The notes under the pieces were generated by a model, which saw nothing but the letters and a program-made list of their open reading frames with translations, ran no database searches and was not told the origin of the DNA. Positions 27,848 to 37,509 of a stretch of 64,000 bases of DNA are shown here, one piece after another. A program made the translations under genes and the position numbers. This DNA comes from Enterococcus devriesei (lineage in GTDB: Bacteria; Bacillota; Bacilli; Lactobacillales; Enterococcaceae): assembly GCF_001885905.1 (NCBI RefSeq), contig NZ_JXKM01000001.1, positions 299,118 to 363,117 on the forward strand, written 5' to 3'. Position 1 is the first letter of the stretch, and every line of letters begins with the position of its first letter.

Positions 27848-28951
27848 ATGATAACTATTACTTTTAGAGATTTGCTTAATTTAAAGAAGCTAACATTCAC
27901 CTTAATTTCTTTATTAGCTGCTGGGTATTTTTCTTATAATTTTACTATTCATTTTAATCTGTCCATTATTTTTTTTAGTGTTTTTATTGTTACATTTCTC
28001 TCATCTATGCAGACATATTTTTCATACTTTATCAAAGGAAGGATCATTGACTATTATCAACTACCAATACCAATAAATCATTTTTATGTAATTTTTCTAA
28101 CAAGTGTTTTCTTTGTAAATTTACTTGAAAGATTGTTAATATTGGGAGTCATATTTTATAGTCAATTTATTAGTAATTTTCCAGCATTTATATACTGTTT
28201 GGTTTATTCAATGTATGTTATATTGATTAGCTTCTTTACATTTGATCTTATGCAGAAAGATAGTCTAATTTTTTATAAAAAAGCTTCTAAAATGATAACA
28301 TATCTAATTGCTATGACTATTCCGATTTTGATAGATAGTCTCATACTACTATTCTTATTATTACTAGTTGCCATGGTTAAATTAGTAAAAATAAAACATT
28401 TAGTCTATATTTCTGAACAATTAAGAAGCAGATCAAGCCTTGTTAAAAATAATTATTTTACCAATTCTTTAGTTATGGATGGTGCTTTTTTTATCAACTT
28501 GATTTTTGGGATGGTTTTCATTGCATATCTATTAATGCAAAATACTAATGTTCATGTTATTGTACCATTAATTTTTACTATAATTTCTATTAATTCACCC
28601 ATTGCAACATTAATATCGTCGGATAGAGGAATGTTAAAACAAATTAAGTCATTGCCAAATTCTAGATATATTTATATGATGTATTTTAGACTACTGCTTG
28701 TCTATTTTTCTTCGATGAATGGTTTCATTTTTCTTATACTAATTTATTTGAATATTATAACTGCAAATTTGTTTACCGTTTTTTTTATAGCAGTATTAAT
28801 ACTATTCGAATCAATATTTTCAACCATTTTGGAGATACGTTTTCCTATAAAAAAATGGCATTTAAAAAAAGATATATGGAAAAATCCAAGAAAATACATT
28901 TTAGCTGCTATAGTTTATTTATTTACGTTTCTCTTTAGCTTTTTATTTTAG
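27848..28951 (+). CDS. albD: ABC transporter permease AlbD-like
   Basis: A 367-residue membrane protein with about ten hydrophobic helices and no enzymatic motif. It starts on the base after albC's stop. Position and topology match AlbD of the subtilosin cluster. Export and/or self-protection is the expected role. It is the last gene before the terminator. Confidence 0.78.
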   Translation: MITITFRDLLNLKKLTFTLISLLAAGYFSYNFTIHFNLSIIFFSVFIVTFLSSMQTYFSYFIKGRIIDYYQLPIPINHFYVIFLTSVFFVNLLERLLILGVIFYSQFISNFPAFIYCLVYSMYVILISFFTFDLMQKDSLIFYKKASKMITYLIAMTIPILIDSLILLFLLLLVAMVKLVKIKHLVYISEQLRSRSSLVKNNYFTNSLVMDGAFFINLIFGMVFIAYLLMQNTNVHVIVPLIFTIISINSPIATLISSDRGMLKQIKSLPNSRYIYMMYFRLLLVYFSSMNGFIFLILIYLNIITANLFTVFFIAVLILFESIFSTILEIRFPIKKWHLKKDIWKNPRKYILAAIVYLFTFLFSFLF

Positions 28952-28999
28952 CTCCGATTCTCGAATCTCTTTGCAGAGATAGAGGATAGGAGCTATTTT
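28949..28999 (+). terminator. Terminator of the sactipeptide operon
   Basis: TAGCTCC (28949-28955) pairs with GGAGCTA with an inner CTCTTTGCAGAG hairpin, followed by TTTTA. The remaining 246 bases up to 29245 hold nothing I can identify. Confidence 0.8.
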
Positions 29000-29245
29000 A
29001 TTATCAAATATTTTTGTACTTTAAACTAAATATTACAATCGAATATCTAGACTTTTATATAGATATTCACTATAAAACTAGTTGATATTTGAACAGGTTG
29101 CGTGTTTCCTATTTTCAAATTATTGTTTTAAGCATATTCAATTTACATTAACATTAAGAAAATAAAGTAAAATGATCTATTGAGGAAATGAAATAAAATA
29201 ACCAGTTATTCTTGAATTAAGAGCTATTAGCCTTGTTATTAGAGT

Positions 29246-30271
29246 TTATGGTATCCCATATCCAATAATATAAGGACTATTTTTTTCATAATTTAGTTTA
29301 GCAATCTTATCTCCTGAATTCCCTTCAATTGTGAAAATAACTTCATTTTCTACTTTCTCAACAATCCCAACATGGTCACTAACAGAATCACCATCCCAGT
29401 CAAAAAAGATGATGTTGCCACTTTTAGGCAAGCTTCCTTTCCCCAGCCATTGATTTTTAGCTTTAAAATTTTCAATACCTGTTGGGCAATAAGCGAACCG
29501 TTCCATTTTAACCCCAGCTTTTTCAGCATTATAAGAAACAAAAATAGCGCACCATTCTACACGCCCATTAAAGCCATACCATTGCCAATATTTCGTTCCA
29601 CCATCATGTGTTCCTTCATCCAATTCTTTAAGTGCTGCTTTTACAATAGTTGAATTTCCTTGGCTATTGTTGTTGGAAGTAGAAGTGATGTATTGCTTAA
29701 CAATTTGAGCATAAAACATATTGCCATACGCATAACGATAATCATAGCCTAAGCTGATAGCTATAGGATTCGTGTAAGTGACTGTTTTTCCACCTGCTTG
29801 AGTTTTTGAGAATTGAATCGCATTATCCAGAGAATAACTTTTACCTGAGTGACTTAAGAAGCCACCTCCAAAGTTATAAGCTTGCACAATATTTAAAACA
29901 TCGTAATCACGATGCTCTTTCCACATATCTGCAAAATATTTTACGCCAACTTCAATGGATTCGTTTGGATTTTTGATTGAATTTGGTGGCTTTCCTTGGC
30001 TTTCGGAACATTGCATTATATCGGGATATTTTTCTGAATTTCCACCTGATTCTGCCATAATGATTCCTAATAAATAAGGAACAGCTTCGTAAATTTCATT
30101 TTTAGTTGCTTCCTTTGTGACTTTATCTTTCCAACGAAGCACTGCTTCTGGAAGGTTTTCTCCTTCTTCGGAGGCTGTGTGTGTAGTAGAAGAACTACTA
30201 CCAGCAATGAGCATAAAAAAAACAAAAAAGAAGCTCAAAAAAAGCAATGGAAATAACTTACGCATTTTCAT
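29246..30271 (-). CDS. CwlT-like bifunctional cell-wall hydrolase
   Basis: A 341-residue secreted or anchored enzyme needed for conjugative passage through the wall. A hydrophobic segment (LFPLLFLSFFFVFFMLIAG) leads. A lysozyme-like muramidase domain follows (~60-180, YLLGIIMAESGG, VQAYNFGGGF). The C-terminal CHAP domain carries Cys in GRVEWCAIFVSY and His in VSDHVGIVEK. It corresponds to Tn916 Orf14 and ICEBs1 CwlT, but with CHAP rather than NlpC/P60. I start at 30271, which follows GAGGAAC; an in-frame ATG at 30286 is also possible. It overlaps the previous gene's end. Confidence 0.85.
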   Translation of the reverse strand: MKMRKLFPLLFLSFFFVFFMLIAGSSSSTTHTASEEGENLPEAVLRWKDKVTKEATKNEIYEAVPYLLGIIMAESGGNSEKYPDIMQCSESQGKPPNSIKNPNESIEVGVKYFADMWKEHRDYDVLNIVQAYNFGGGFLSHSGKSYSLDNAIQFSKTQAGGKTVTYTNPIAISLGYDYRYAYGNMFYAQIVKQYITSTSNNNSQGNSTIVKAALKELDEGTHDGGTKYWQWYGFNGRVEWCAIFVSYNAEKAGVKMERFAYCPTGIENFKAKNQWLGKGSLPKSGNIIFFDWDGDSVSDHVGIVEKVENEVIFTIEGNSGDKIAKLNYEKNSPYIIGYGIP

Positions 30272-32036
30272 AGGCTTGTTCCTCATTAATTTCTGGTGTA
30301 GTATAGGTTTCTTGTCTTAGGTGACTGATTTCTTTTTCCAGTTGCTGGGCTTCTCGTTCTGTAACTGGAGAAGGGGGGTGTGACTCTGTTTCTGATGAGT
30401 CGTCCTTTACATTGCTGCTTTTTGTTTCAATGATTGATTCAACAACAGGTATTTCTGTTTCCTCTGTTAAAGCATTTGGGCTAAGCAAATGATCATCAAC
30501 CTCTTCTCTAGGTAATGCGGTTTTTGTGAGTAATGGCTCTGTATTTGAGACAGAACCAGAGGCATTATCAACAGAATAGTTAAATGATTCTTCTGAGTCT
30601 TTTACATCAAAAGTATCTGTAGGGAGTGGTTCTTCTTTGGACTCCATTGGTTGTTCATCAAAAGACATTGTCGTTTGATGCAAAGAAGCTTCTTCCTCCC
30701 CAGCTTTCACTAATAAATTATCCTGTAGTTCATTTTGACGATAAGCGTGATCTAGCTCTATACCTGATTGAAGGTAATCATTTTCTGCGGTTTGCGTTTT
30801 ATAGTTTTGTTCAGCATAACGATTTTGCTGATCTTCTTTTTGTGCTCGCTGATGTTGTTTTTCTTGAAGAGCTTGTTTGGGATTGAAAGAAAAATCTTTT
30901 AACTCTGCTTTACCTTTCGTCAATGAACGAACAATCTGACCTTTATTTTTCCAGATGAATAGCCCCAACAAAACTTTGACAAACAGTCCGACAATCATGG
31001 TGACAATGTTTGTGACAACAAAAAAGGAATCTAACAAATTTAAAATAGAGAACAAGAGACCAAAACCGAATCCAATCCCTATTTTTGAAGCAAACAGTGT
31101 TCCTAGTAACATGAAGCCATTTTTTAACAGATGGTGCATGTTTGGAATCAAAGCTAAAAAAAGTAGTGAAGGAAAGAGAAAGAGGATGCCGTAAATTAAT
31201 AGCTGGATTAAAATGTTTGCAACTCCGATAATTAGTACGGCCGTTCCAATCACAATTAGCATGATAAACGTATTTAATAAAACAGCAACTTTTTCGGTCA
31301 TACGATCTGAGGTGAGATAAGAATTTTTTTCGGAGTCTTTTTTTATTTTGTCAGCAATTTCATTTGTCTTTTTTTGGTCAAATGTTTCACCACTTTTAAC
31401 AAGATAGGATTCAAATTGCTCTTTTGATATGTCTGTTTTTCCATAGTTTAGTAAAGCATAAGGTTTAATAACAAATTCATCAAAAATGAGATTTCGGATA
31501 TTGCTTGTTCCATCTAATTGTTGGTTTGATCCAAGTAGTTTTTCTGAGATATTGCCAGTGTTTTTCGTGAAACTGCCACTTGTTAAATCAACTAATTGTC
31601 CTTGCACATTTTGAGAGAGGGTATTCACTTCTTGAACTTTGTTGGCACCATCGGCAAAAAAGGTCATACTACCCACGTAGATTAAGGTGAAAATACCAAA
31701 ACGGATTAATGCCTTGCTGATTCCTTTTTCAAAAAAATCCTTCACTGAAATGACAATCACAAATGTAAAAAGGAGAATCCCTACAATACTAAATAATTTG
31801 TTGTAAATAGCACCAGTAGTGGAGAATAAATCTGGTAATACTCCTTCTAATAAATTTAAACTAAAGAGTTTATTTATCACGTAATCTAATGCTAGAACAA
31901 GGTATTTGATTAATCCAAAGGCAATATTGAGCAACGCATTTAGCACACTTTGCAAGTTTTCATTGATGCTAAACCAGCCGCCTTTTTCAAAAAAGGATTG
32001 GAAACTGTCAATATCAAATAAATCTTTTAGTAACAT
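30258..32036 (-). CDS. VirB6/ConG-like conjugation membrane protein (Tn916 Orf15 family)
   Basis: A 592-residue protein. About seven membrane helices fill residues 30-370, with a large extracytoplasmic loop (~130-230). A long charged, Gln/Glu-rich cytoplasmic tail (~390-592) looks disordered. It forms the inner-membrane channel with the VirB4-like ATPase. GAAAGGAGCAG precedes the ATG. Tn916 Orf15 is longer, mostly in the tail, so this is a shorter variant. Confidence 0.82.
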   Translation of the reverse strand: MLLKDLFDIDSFQSFFEKGGWFSINENLQSVLNALLNIAFGLIKYLVLALDYVINKLFSLNLLEGVLPDLFSTTGAIYNKLFSIVGILLFTFVIVISVKDFFEKGISKALIRFGIFTLIYVGSMTFFADGANKVQEVNTLSQNVQGQLVDLTSGSFTKNTGNISEKLLGSNQQLDGTSNIRNLIFDEFVIKPYALLNYGKTDISKEQFESYLVKSGETFDQKKTNEIADKIKKDSEKNSYLTSDRMTEKVAVLLNTFIMLIVIGTAVLIIGVANILIQLLIYGILFLFPSLLFLALIPNMHHLLKNGFMLLGTLFASKIGIGFGFGLLFSILNLLDSFFVVTNIVTMIVGLFVKVLLGLFIWKNKGQIVRSLTKGKAELKDFSFNPKQALQEKQHQRAQKEDQQNRYAEQNYKTQTAENDYLQSGIELDHAYRQNELQDNLLVKAGEEEASLHQTTMSFDEQPMESKEEPLPTDTFDVKDSEESFNYSVDNASGSVSNTEPLLTKTALPREEVDDHLLSPNALTEETEIPVVESIIETKSSNVKDDSSETESHPPSPVTEREAQQLEKEISHLRQETYTTPEINEEQAYENA

Positions 32037-32048
32037 AGCTGCTCCTTT

Positions 32049-34571
32049 CTAAGCGCTAAAGGTCGTTTCCACATCTGCACTTGTATTTTTTTTGACCGTT
32101 TGCAGCATTTGATGGATTTCTTCATAAGGACAGTAGACAAGCATTTTGCCAACACGTCCTCGTAAATCTAAATAAAGGCAATGATATTTTGGTAGGTTTT
32201 TTAACCACTCAATATTCTCATTAGTGATTTCTAATCCTAAATGACGAAGAATATCTTCTCGTTCATCTTTGTCATCGTATGCAAAAATTCGTCCAAAGTT
32301 TCCTGTATCGTCTTCTTCGGCTGTATCTTTAACCGATTGAGTGACAATAATAAGGGTATTGTTAAAACTTCGACCAACTCTGCGCATGGATTTGATAATC
32401 GCACGACCGTTTTTAGAAGAATTAAAAATCCAACTTTCATCAAATAGAACAACGGTGCTTTCTTCTCGGTCACGTAAGCCGAAAAGTTCACAGAATTTTC
32501 CAATAGACATCATCAACATGACCGATTTTCTTTGTGTAGCACTGTAATCACTGCTAAGCGTTTCTGCACGAGGCATTTCTAACCCCAAAACTTCTAAGAT
32601 AGTCACCTTATTCGTGAGATTTAGTCCTTCATTTTCGCCATAACTAAAAGCTAATTCTAAAATAGAACCTTGTACTGATTTCTTGATTAAGCTGGCCGTA
32701 TCTCGTACCTCCTCATGTGGACTTTCCAGCATGAAGTCAACTACATGAAGTAAGCCTATTCGTTCGCCTTGATCTCTTCTTTTTAATACAGTTTCGATTC
32801 CTTCTAGCATTGCCAATCTTGATTTTTTCTCTCTAGCACTAGTGAAATCATAAAGCTCTTCAAATAAGTCTTGTGCCATATCTTTTGCAGCTACTCGATT
32901 AGGAATAAAGCAGAAGGGATCAAGAACGCCTTTGTTACTGGTTTTATTTGGATCAAGTCTCACTTGGTGGAAGTGCTGTTGAATGAAAGCACAAGTGTCG
33001 GGATACTTTTCTTGATAAAGTGGATGATTGATAACCTCCATAATCCAATCGAAGAATTCAGATTTAGGGTCAACGTACAATCCTTTTCCATTCATTAAAA
33101 CTGAAAGGAAGAAAATAAACTTTGCTAAGTAGGATTTTCCGTTTCCAGTGGGTCCAGTGATGGCAATGTGCGGACTATTGGCTTTTTTATCGGCGATATC
33201 ATTTTGGTTCCCGATAGATGGATTAAAGAAAATGGGTTTTCGGCTCGTTTTTGCCACTTCTTTTGGTGTTAAGTTTCGAGTGTTTTTCAATTCCGAAACC
33301 ATACCAATAGGAATTCCTACGTTATCGCCGATCCGATTTTCAACACTCAATAACATTTCACTAATTCCCTCAACTGTGGTGTAGTGAAGCCAATTTTTTT
33401 CAGGACCTAGTTTGTTACCAGCTAAAAATTGATGGAAGAGAAACACTTGATCGGCTAAGCCTTTGACTATTTCAACATTTCGAGATTGGCATAAAGAAAT
33501 GACGGTACGAATCCGACTGCGACATTCCTCTGGTGTTTGTCCAAAGACACCAAAAAGTCCCAGCCATTTAATGACAGGGACTCTTAAATCTATTTTATTG
33601 TTTAGGTCAGTCAAAGCATAACGGTTAAAGCGGCTGGATTTCATTTCGGAATCGCCCATAGAAACCGTTTCTTTTGCACTATTTTTTAATCGCTTGGCAG
33701 CACGAGAAGACTTTCCTTTTAATCCTCTACCACCTTTTAAGGGTTCAAAATGCCCTTTGAGTCGGAATTCTACTGGAAAGGGGAGACTTTGCACCACTTC
33801 TGCTATATGATTGAATGCCAAGTTGGGGGCGAATTTATGAATAGGAAGCAGAGCAATGTAGCTAGTTCCTTCTGAGCTTCTTAACTTTAATAAGCCTTGT
33901 TCTTCTGTAGGATCAAGAATAGTATCTGTTAATGAATAGCTGCTATTTTCAACAAAATCAAGATCAAAGGAAGTCTTCATTCCACGTACATAGGGATAAC
34001 GGCAGGCTTGTAGCACTTCTTGTTCAGTAAGTCTACGCCCATTAACCGTTCCAACAAGTTGAAAAATTTCTGATTCTATTGAACGGTATCGTTTTAAAAA
34101 ATCTTCATCAACAGTTAGGTGATAATGGTTCAAGGATAATAACTTTCCTGCGTAATAGTCAACGACTTCCATCGCTTTTCCTTTTACAGTTGTTGCAGAA
34201 GATAAACTAGAAAGTTTAACCCCAATATAAAATTTTTCCGTTGTGAGAACTCGAAGTTGATTTTCTAATTCGGAAAGTGTTCGATCAACTAAACTATCGC
34301 CCATTGATTTTGCTTGTTCATCAAAATTTTCGGAGAAAGCTGCTAGCCGCTCACTAAGATTGTAAGAATGCGGATTTAGAAATAGTTCAAAGTCCTCAAA
34401 ACGGCGTAAGCTTTGTAAAAATTGATTCCATTTTTGTTTATGCTTTTCTTGAATTTCTTTATTTTGACCAATAACATAGTCGCTAGGACAAGTAAAATAT
34501 GCCCAAACTTCATTTTCTGTAGTAAGCAATAAATTATGATAAACCTTATGAAATGGCTGTTTAAACTTCAT
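32049..34571 (-). CDS. VirB4/ConE-like conjugation ATPase (Tn916 Orf16 family)
   Basis: An 840-residue ATPase that powers the secretion channel. Walker A is AITGPTGNGKSYLAKF near residue 465. Walker B is TVVLFDESWIF near 705, with a following MRRVGRSFNNTLIIVTQS sensor region. The N-terminal half is the VirB4-specific domain. GAAAGGTGG precedes the ATG, and it lies 12 bases from the VirB6-like gene in the same operon. Confidence 0.92.
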   Translation of the reverse strand: MKFKQPFHKVYHNLLLTTENEVWAYFTCPSDYVIGQNKEIQEKHKQKWNQFLQSLRRFEDFELFLNPHSYNLSERLAAFSENFDEQAKSMGDSLVDRTLSELENQLRVLTTEKFYIGVKLSSLSSATTVKGKAMEVVDYYAGKLLSLNHYHLTVDEDFLKRYRSIESEIFQLVGTVNGRRLTEQEVLQACRYPYVRGMKTSFDLDFVENSSYSLTDTILDPTEEQGLLKLRSSEGTSYIALLPIHKFAPNLAFNHIAEVVQSLPFPVEFRLKGHFEPLKGGRGLKGKSSRAAKRLKNSAKETVSMGDSEMKSSRFNRYALTDLNNKIDLRVPVIKWLGLFGVFGQTPEECRSRIRTVISLCQSRNVEIVKGLADQVFLFHQFLAGNKLGPEKNWLHYTTVEGISEMLLSVENRIGDNVGIPIGMVSELKNTRNLTPKEVAKTSRKPIFFNPSIGNQNDIADKKANSPHIAITGPTGNGKSYLAKFIFFLSVLMNGKGLYVDPKSEFFDWIMEVINHPLYQEKYPDTCAFIQQHFHQVRLDPNKTSNKGVLDPFCFIPNRVAAKDMAQDLFEELYDFTSAREKKSRLAMLEGIETVLKRRDQGERIGLLHVVDFMLESPHEEVRDTASLIKKSVQGSILELAFSYGENEGLNLTNKVTILEVLGLEMPRAETLSSDYSATQRKSVMLMMSIGKFCELFGLRDREESTVVLFDESWIFNSSKNGRAIIKSMRRVGRSFNNTLIIVTQSVKDTAEEDDTGNFGRIFAYDDKDEREDILRHLGLEITNENIEWLKNLPKYHCLYLDLRGRVGKMLVYCPYEEIHQMLQTVKKNTSADVETTFSA

Positions 34572-34585
34572 TTTTTTCCACCTTT

Positions 34586-35275
34586 CTATAATAATCTAGT
34601 GATTCGTTTACGAATGGATTGCTTGATTAATGACTGATATTGTTCCTTTAATTTAGGAATTTCTGACATCGGGATAACTCCGTCTGCAAATTGCCGAAAG
34701 AGTATTTTCTTCATTAGCAATACTTCATCATCTGTTTCAAACAATTCATAGAAACCTTCTTCTCTTGCCTTTAAGGATTCAAATTCATGGATTAGTTCTG
34801 GAACAACACTATCTTTTATTTCTTGTTTCAATTGGTCAACATCTAATGTATTCATTTTTGCTTCTCCTTCTTTTTTTATGGAAAGCTGTTCAACGGTACA
34901 GCGATCATAAATTACTTTTTCTTGTTTAAATGAGTGAAGTTGCTCATGATACAGTGATTTATGCCCAAATACAAAGGTCAGAAGATAGAGAAAATAATCT
35001 TTCAAAAAAATATCCGCTCTCTTTCCATCTGGTTCAACTCGGTTAAATAGTTGTACTAATCCATAAGGAATCGCCAGAGAAATCATGACGACTAATTGAT
35101 TCATTCCAAAAAGTATCAACAAAGTACTAAACACAATCGCAAAACTGACTGTTGCAACAGTGAAGTCCTGTGCATAAACGACAAAAGGTAAGTGGACATT
35201 TTTAGCAATTTCTCGAATCATATAGGGGGCATTGAAGGGCTCTCTATAGTCTAATATCTGTTTTTCTACATTCAT
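34586..35275 (-). CDS. TcpE/ConD-family conjugation protein
   Basis: A 229-residue protein with two membrane helices near residues 45-80 and a conserved N-terminal LDYREPFNAPYMI typical of TcpE-family proteins. The C-terminal half is a charged coiled-coil-like region (MNTLDVDQLKQEIKDSVVPE). Family members are membrane components of Gram-positive conjugation complexes. It begins two bases after the TcpD-like gene. Confidence 0.75.
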   Translation of the reverse strand: MNVEKQILDYREPFNAPYMIREIAKNVHLPFVVYAQDFTVATVSFAIVFSTLLILFGMNQLVVMISLAIPYGLVQLFNRVEPDGKRADIFLKDYFLYLLTFVFGHKSLYHEQLHSFKQEKVIYDRCTVEQLSIKKEGEAKMNTLDVDQLKQEIKDSVVPELIHEFESLKAREEGFYELFETDDEVLLMKKILFRQFADGVIPMSEIPKLKEQYQSLIKQSIRKRITRLL

Positions 35276-35277
35276 GA

Positions 35278-35616
35278 CTATAACCCAAAGTAGCTTTTTA
35301 GATTAGAAAGGGAATTAAGAACGCCTGTAGGGTCTTTAATAACAGCGTAAATGATACCGCCAAAAAAGAGCATTGCAAAACCTTGAATCCATTTTGAATT
35401 TAGAAATTCTTTGATGACTAAATAAACAACAACTACCCCAAAAATTGGTGCAATCCAGTCATTCAAGATATAGTTACTGGCTTCTTTAGCATTTGCATCA
35501 GCATAAGCGACAGGAGATAGAAAGAAGAAGAATAAAAGGCTGCTGAATATTGTTGTGAGTTTGACGGTTAGTAGTTGTCTTTGCTGAGGAGATCGGACTA
35601 TTTTCTTTTGTTTCAT
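35278..35616 (-). CDS. TcpD/ConC-family small membrane protein
   Basis: A 112-residue protein with a signal-like first helix (LTTIFSSLLFFFFLSPVAYA) and two further helices (IFGVVVVYLVIKEFL, FAMLFFGGIIYAVI). Size and place between the TcpC- and TcpE-like genes match ConC of ICEBs1. It is a structural part of the transfer channel by analogy. Confidence 0.72.
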   Translation of the reverse strand: MKQKKIVRSPQQRQLLTVKLTTIFSSLLFFFFLSPVAYADANAKEASNYILNDWIAPIFGVVVVYLVIKEFLNSKWIQGFAMLFFGGIIYAVIKDPTGVLNSLSNLKSYFGL

Positions 35617-36636
35617 TTAAATTCCTCCTAAATAATGATGAATGGTTTCAATAAAATAAGTGTTTTCTCGTTGCTTCAATAATAAAGTCATGGTTTCCTT
35701 GTGTCCTATTTTTGTTTCACCATCAATAACATCAAAGGTAACAAAAGCAAAGAGTTGTTCGTCCTTGAAGAAGGGCTTAATTTGGCTATTGTTTATCTGA
35801 TAATTACCTGTTAGAATCTCTGGTTCTTTCATCATAAATGCCATATCTTCCAATGAAGCAGATACATATTTATCAAGGAATGACTGAATGAAACTGATAA
35901 CCGCTTTTTCTTCTTTGTTATCGACTTGTTGGTACTGAGAAATATCAGGCATTTTTAGTTGCCCGTTTTTTGAAGTTAGTGAAGGCTCAAGAGTAAAATA
36001 AGGATAGGCAGTCACTTTAAACGATTGATTTTTTAATTGCACAAAAGGGATATTTAACAACACACGATTTTCAATTTTTTCGTAATCAATATATTTTTCT
36101 TTGATAACTACTTTTTTATCATCTTCCTTTTTCTTTACATCACGTTCTTTTGTAACTGGAGCATTGATTTCATAAGCAATACGGTATTGAGCCACTAATT
36201 GTCCATTTTCGTTGACTAGATTATAAAAATCAGAAGAGAGTAGTTTTCGTTCAGTCCCTGTATTCTTTTCTTCATCTAGAGTGATCATGAAATAGGTCTC
36301 TTGGAGTGAATTAAAACGTTTTTCAAATGCTTGCTGATCGGTAGGAATATTAATGTAAACTGTGATGAAAGGCTGTAGAAACTGTTTATACAATTCTGAT
36401 GTAACAACTGTATTTGTATTTTTTGCTAATTCTTTCTGAATCGTTTCGGTTAATGAGGTTTGTTCTTTGCGAATAAGACTTTGCATTTGGGTAGTTTTAA
36501 AAAAGGCAAAGGGACCACTGCTGATTAAAAAAAGCGTTAGGATTAGAAAGAAGGTACGAGTCGTTCGGATACTAGCGGCTTTTTCTTCTTTTGGTAAAGC
36601 TGGGGGATGATTCTTTTTCTCTTTGATAAATTTCAT
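35617..36636 (-). CDS. TcpC/ConB-family VirB8-like conjugation protein
   Basis: A 339-residue bitopic protein with a short cytoplasmic N-terminus, one membrane helix (~29-50, FFLILTLFLISSGPFAFF) and a large outer part with two NTF2-like VirB8 domains, as in TcpC and Tn916 Orf13. It anchors the transfer complex at the outer face of the membrane. AGGAGTAATTCA precedes the ATG. Its position before TcpD is that of ICEBs1 rather than Tn916. Confidence 0.82.
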   Translation of the reverse strand: MKFIKEKKNHPPALPKEEKAASIRTTRTFFLILTLFLISSGPFAFFKTTQMQSLIRKEQTSLTETIQKELAKNTNTVVTSELYKQFLQPFITVYINIPTDQQAFEKRFNSLQETYFMITLDEEKNTGTERKLLSSDFYNLVNENGQLVAQYRIAYEINAPVTKERDVKKKEDDKKVVIKEKYIDYEKIENRVLLNIPFVQLKNQSFKVTAYPYFTLEPSLTSKNGQLKMPDISQYQQVDNKEEKAVISFIQSFLDKYVSASLEDMAFMMKEPEILTGNYQINNSQIKPFFKDEQLFAFVTFDVIDGETKIGHKETMTLLLKQRENTYFIETIHHYLGGI

Positions 36637-36640
36637 TGAA

Positions 36641-37015
36641 TTACTCCTTTGCGATTATTAAAAAAGGGAACCCCTTTACCAAATAAAGGAGTTCCTTTGC
36701 AGAAAGTTGCGTACCATAAATTTTTAAACGACTAGGCTGAGAATTGAATAGATAGGTAGCTTTGTAAAAATCATACGAATAACCAAGATAAACGCCGGAA
36801 TCGCTATAACGTTCTAGTCCTTCAATATAAAGACTGGTGTGTTTAGAAAGAATTCGTTCAAAACAGACTTCTTTTTTAGGAATAAAAACCAGATTTTCTC
36901 GTTGAGTTAGTTTTTTTACAGTGAGAAATTGCCGAGCTTGTCTTTCGGGAATTTGTCCTTCTAAATAGAAAAAGCCATATTTTTTTAGTTCTTCTTTGAG
37001 ATATTTCTGATTCAT
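36641..37015 (-). CDS. Unknown 124-residue ICE protein
   Basis: I do not recognise this protein. It is soluble, basic and Tyr-rich (YIEGLERYSDSGVYLGYSYDFYKATYLF), with no membrane segment. Its ATG overlaps the ardA stop by four bases and it is five bases from the TcpC-like gene, so it belongs to the transfer operon. It might be a relaxosome accessory or anti-restriction partner, but nothing in the sequence decides this. Confidence 0.6.
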   Translation of the reverse strand: MNQKYLKEELKKYGFFYLEGQIPERQARQFLTVKKLTQRENLVFIPKKEVCFERILSKHTSLYIEGLERYSDSGVYLGYSYDFYKATYLFNSQPSRLKIYGTQLSAKELLYLVKGFPFLIIAKE

Positions 37016-37506
37016 GACAATACCTCAATAATAGTATTGTCGTTTGCTTGATAGAGGCGTCCATCTTGGCGTAAATCTTCGCCAATTCCCTCATAGTCAA
37101 CATTCCACTTGATTAAATCAGGAACACCAGATAAATAGCCAAGATCATCCACTAATTGTTCTGCATAGTCTTTATAAGAATAACAGTCAGAGTAGACTTG
37201 AATTTCATCAATTTGTTCAAATGCATCTAAAATATCGCTGAAAAATCCGTACTCTACAAGTTCACCTAAATAGTGAATGGCTGGGTGTCCACTATGCTCA
37301 TCCAGTTGTTCTGCTACTTCATTCATTTCATTAAAATTTTCATAGTGAGAAAGGGTAAATGGTGCCATGTAGTCTGTTATTAAATGTTCCTGCCCATCGT
37401 CCAATTCGATTTTTTCTTTGACTTCTTCCCAATCAATAGGTAGTTCAAACCATCGCCCTTTATGGGTATGAAGATTTTCGATATATAATTCAATCATGTT
37501 TTTCAC
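37012..37506 (-). CDS. ardA: Antirestriction protein ArdA
   Basis: A 164-residue, very acidic protein, the length of Tn916 Orf18. It mimics DNA and blocks type I restriction enzymes in the recipient. Typical segments are YIENLHTHKGRWFELPIDW at the N-terminus and the middle HYLGELVEYGFF. It follows the relaxase gene by three bases. In this class of element ArdA protects the incoming DNA strand. Confidence 0.92.
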   Translation of the reverse strand: MKNMIELYIENLHTHKGRWFELPIDWEEVKEKIELDDGQEHLITDYMAPFTLSHYENFNEMNEVAEQLDEHSGHPAIHYLGELVEYGFFSDILDAFEQIDEIQVYSDCYSYKDYAEQLVDDLGYLSGVPDLIKWNVDYEGIGEDLRQDGRLYQANDNTIIEVLS

Positions 37507-37509
37507 CTC

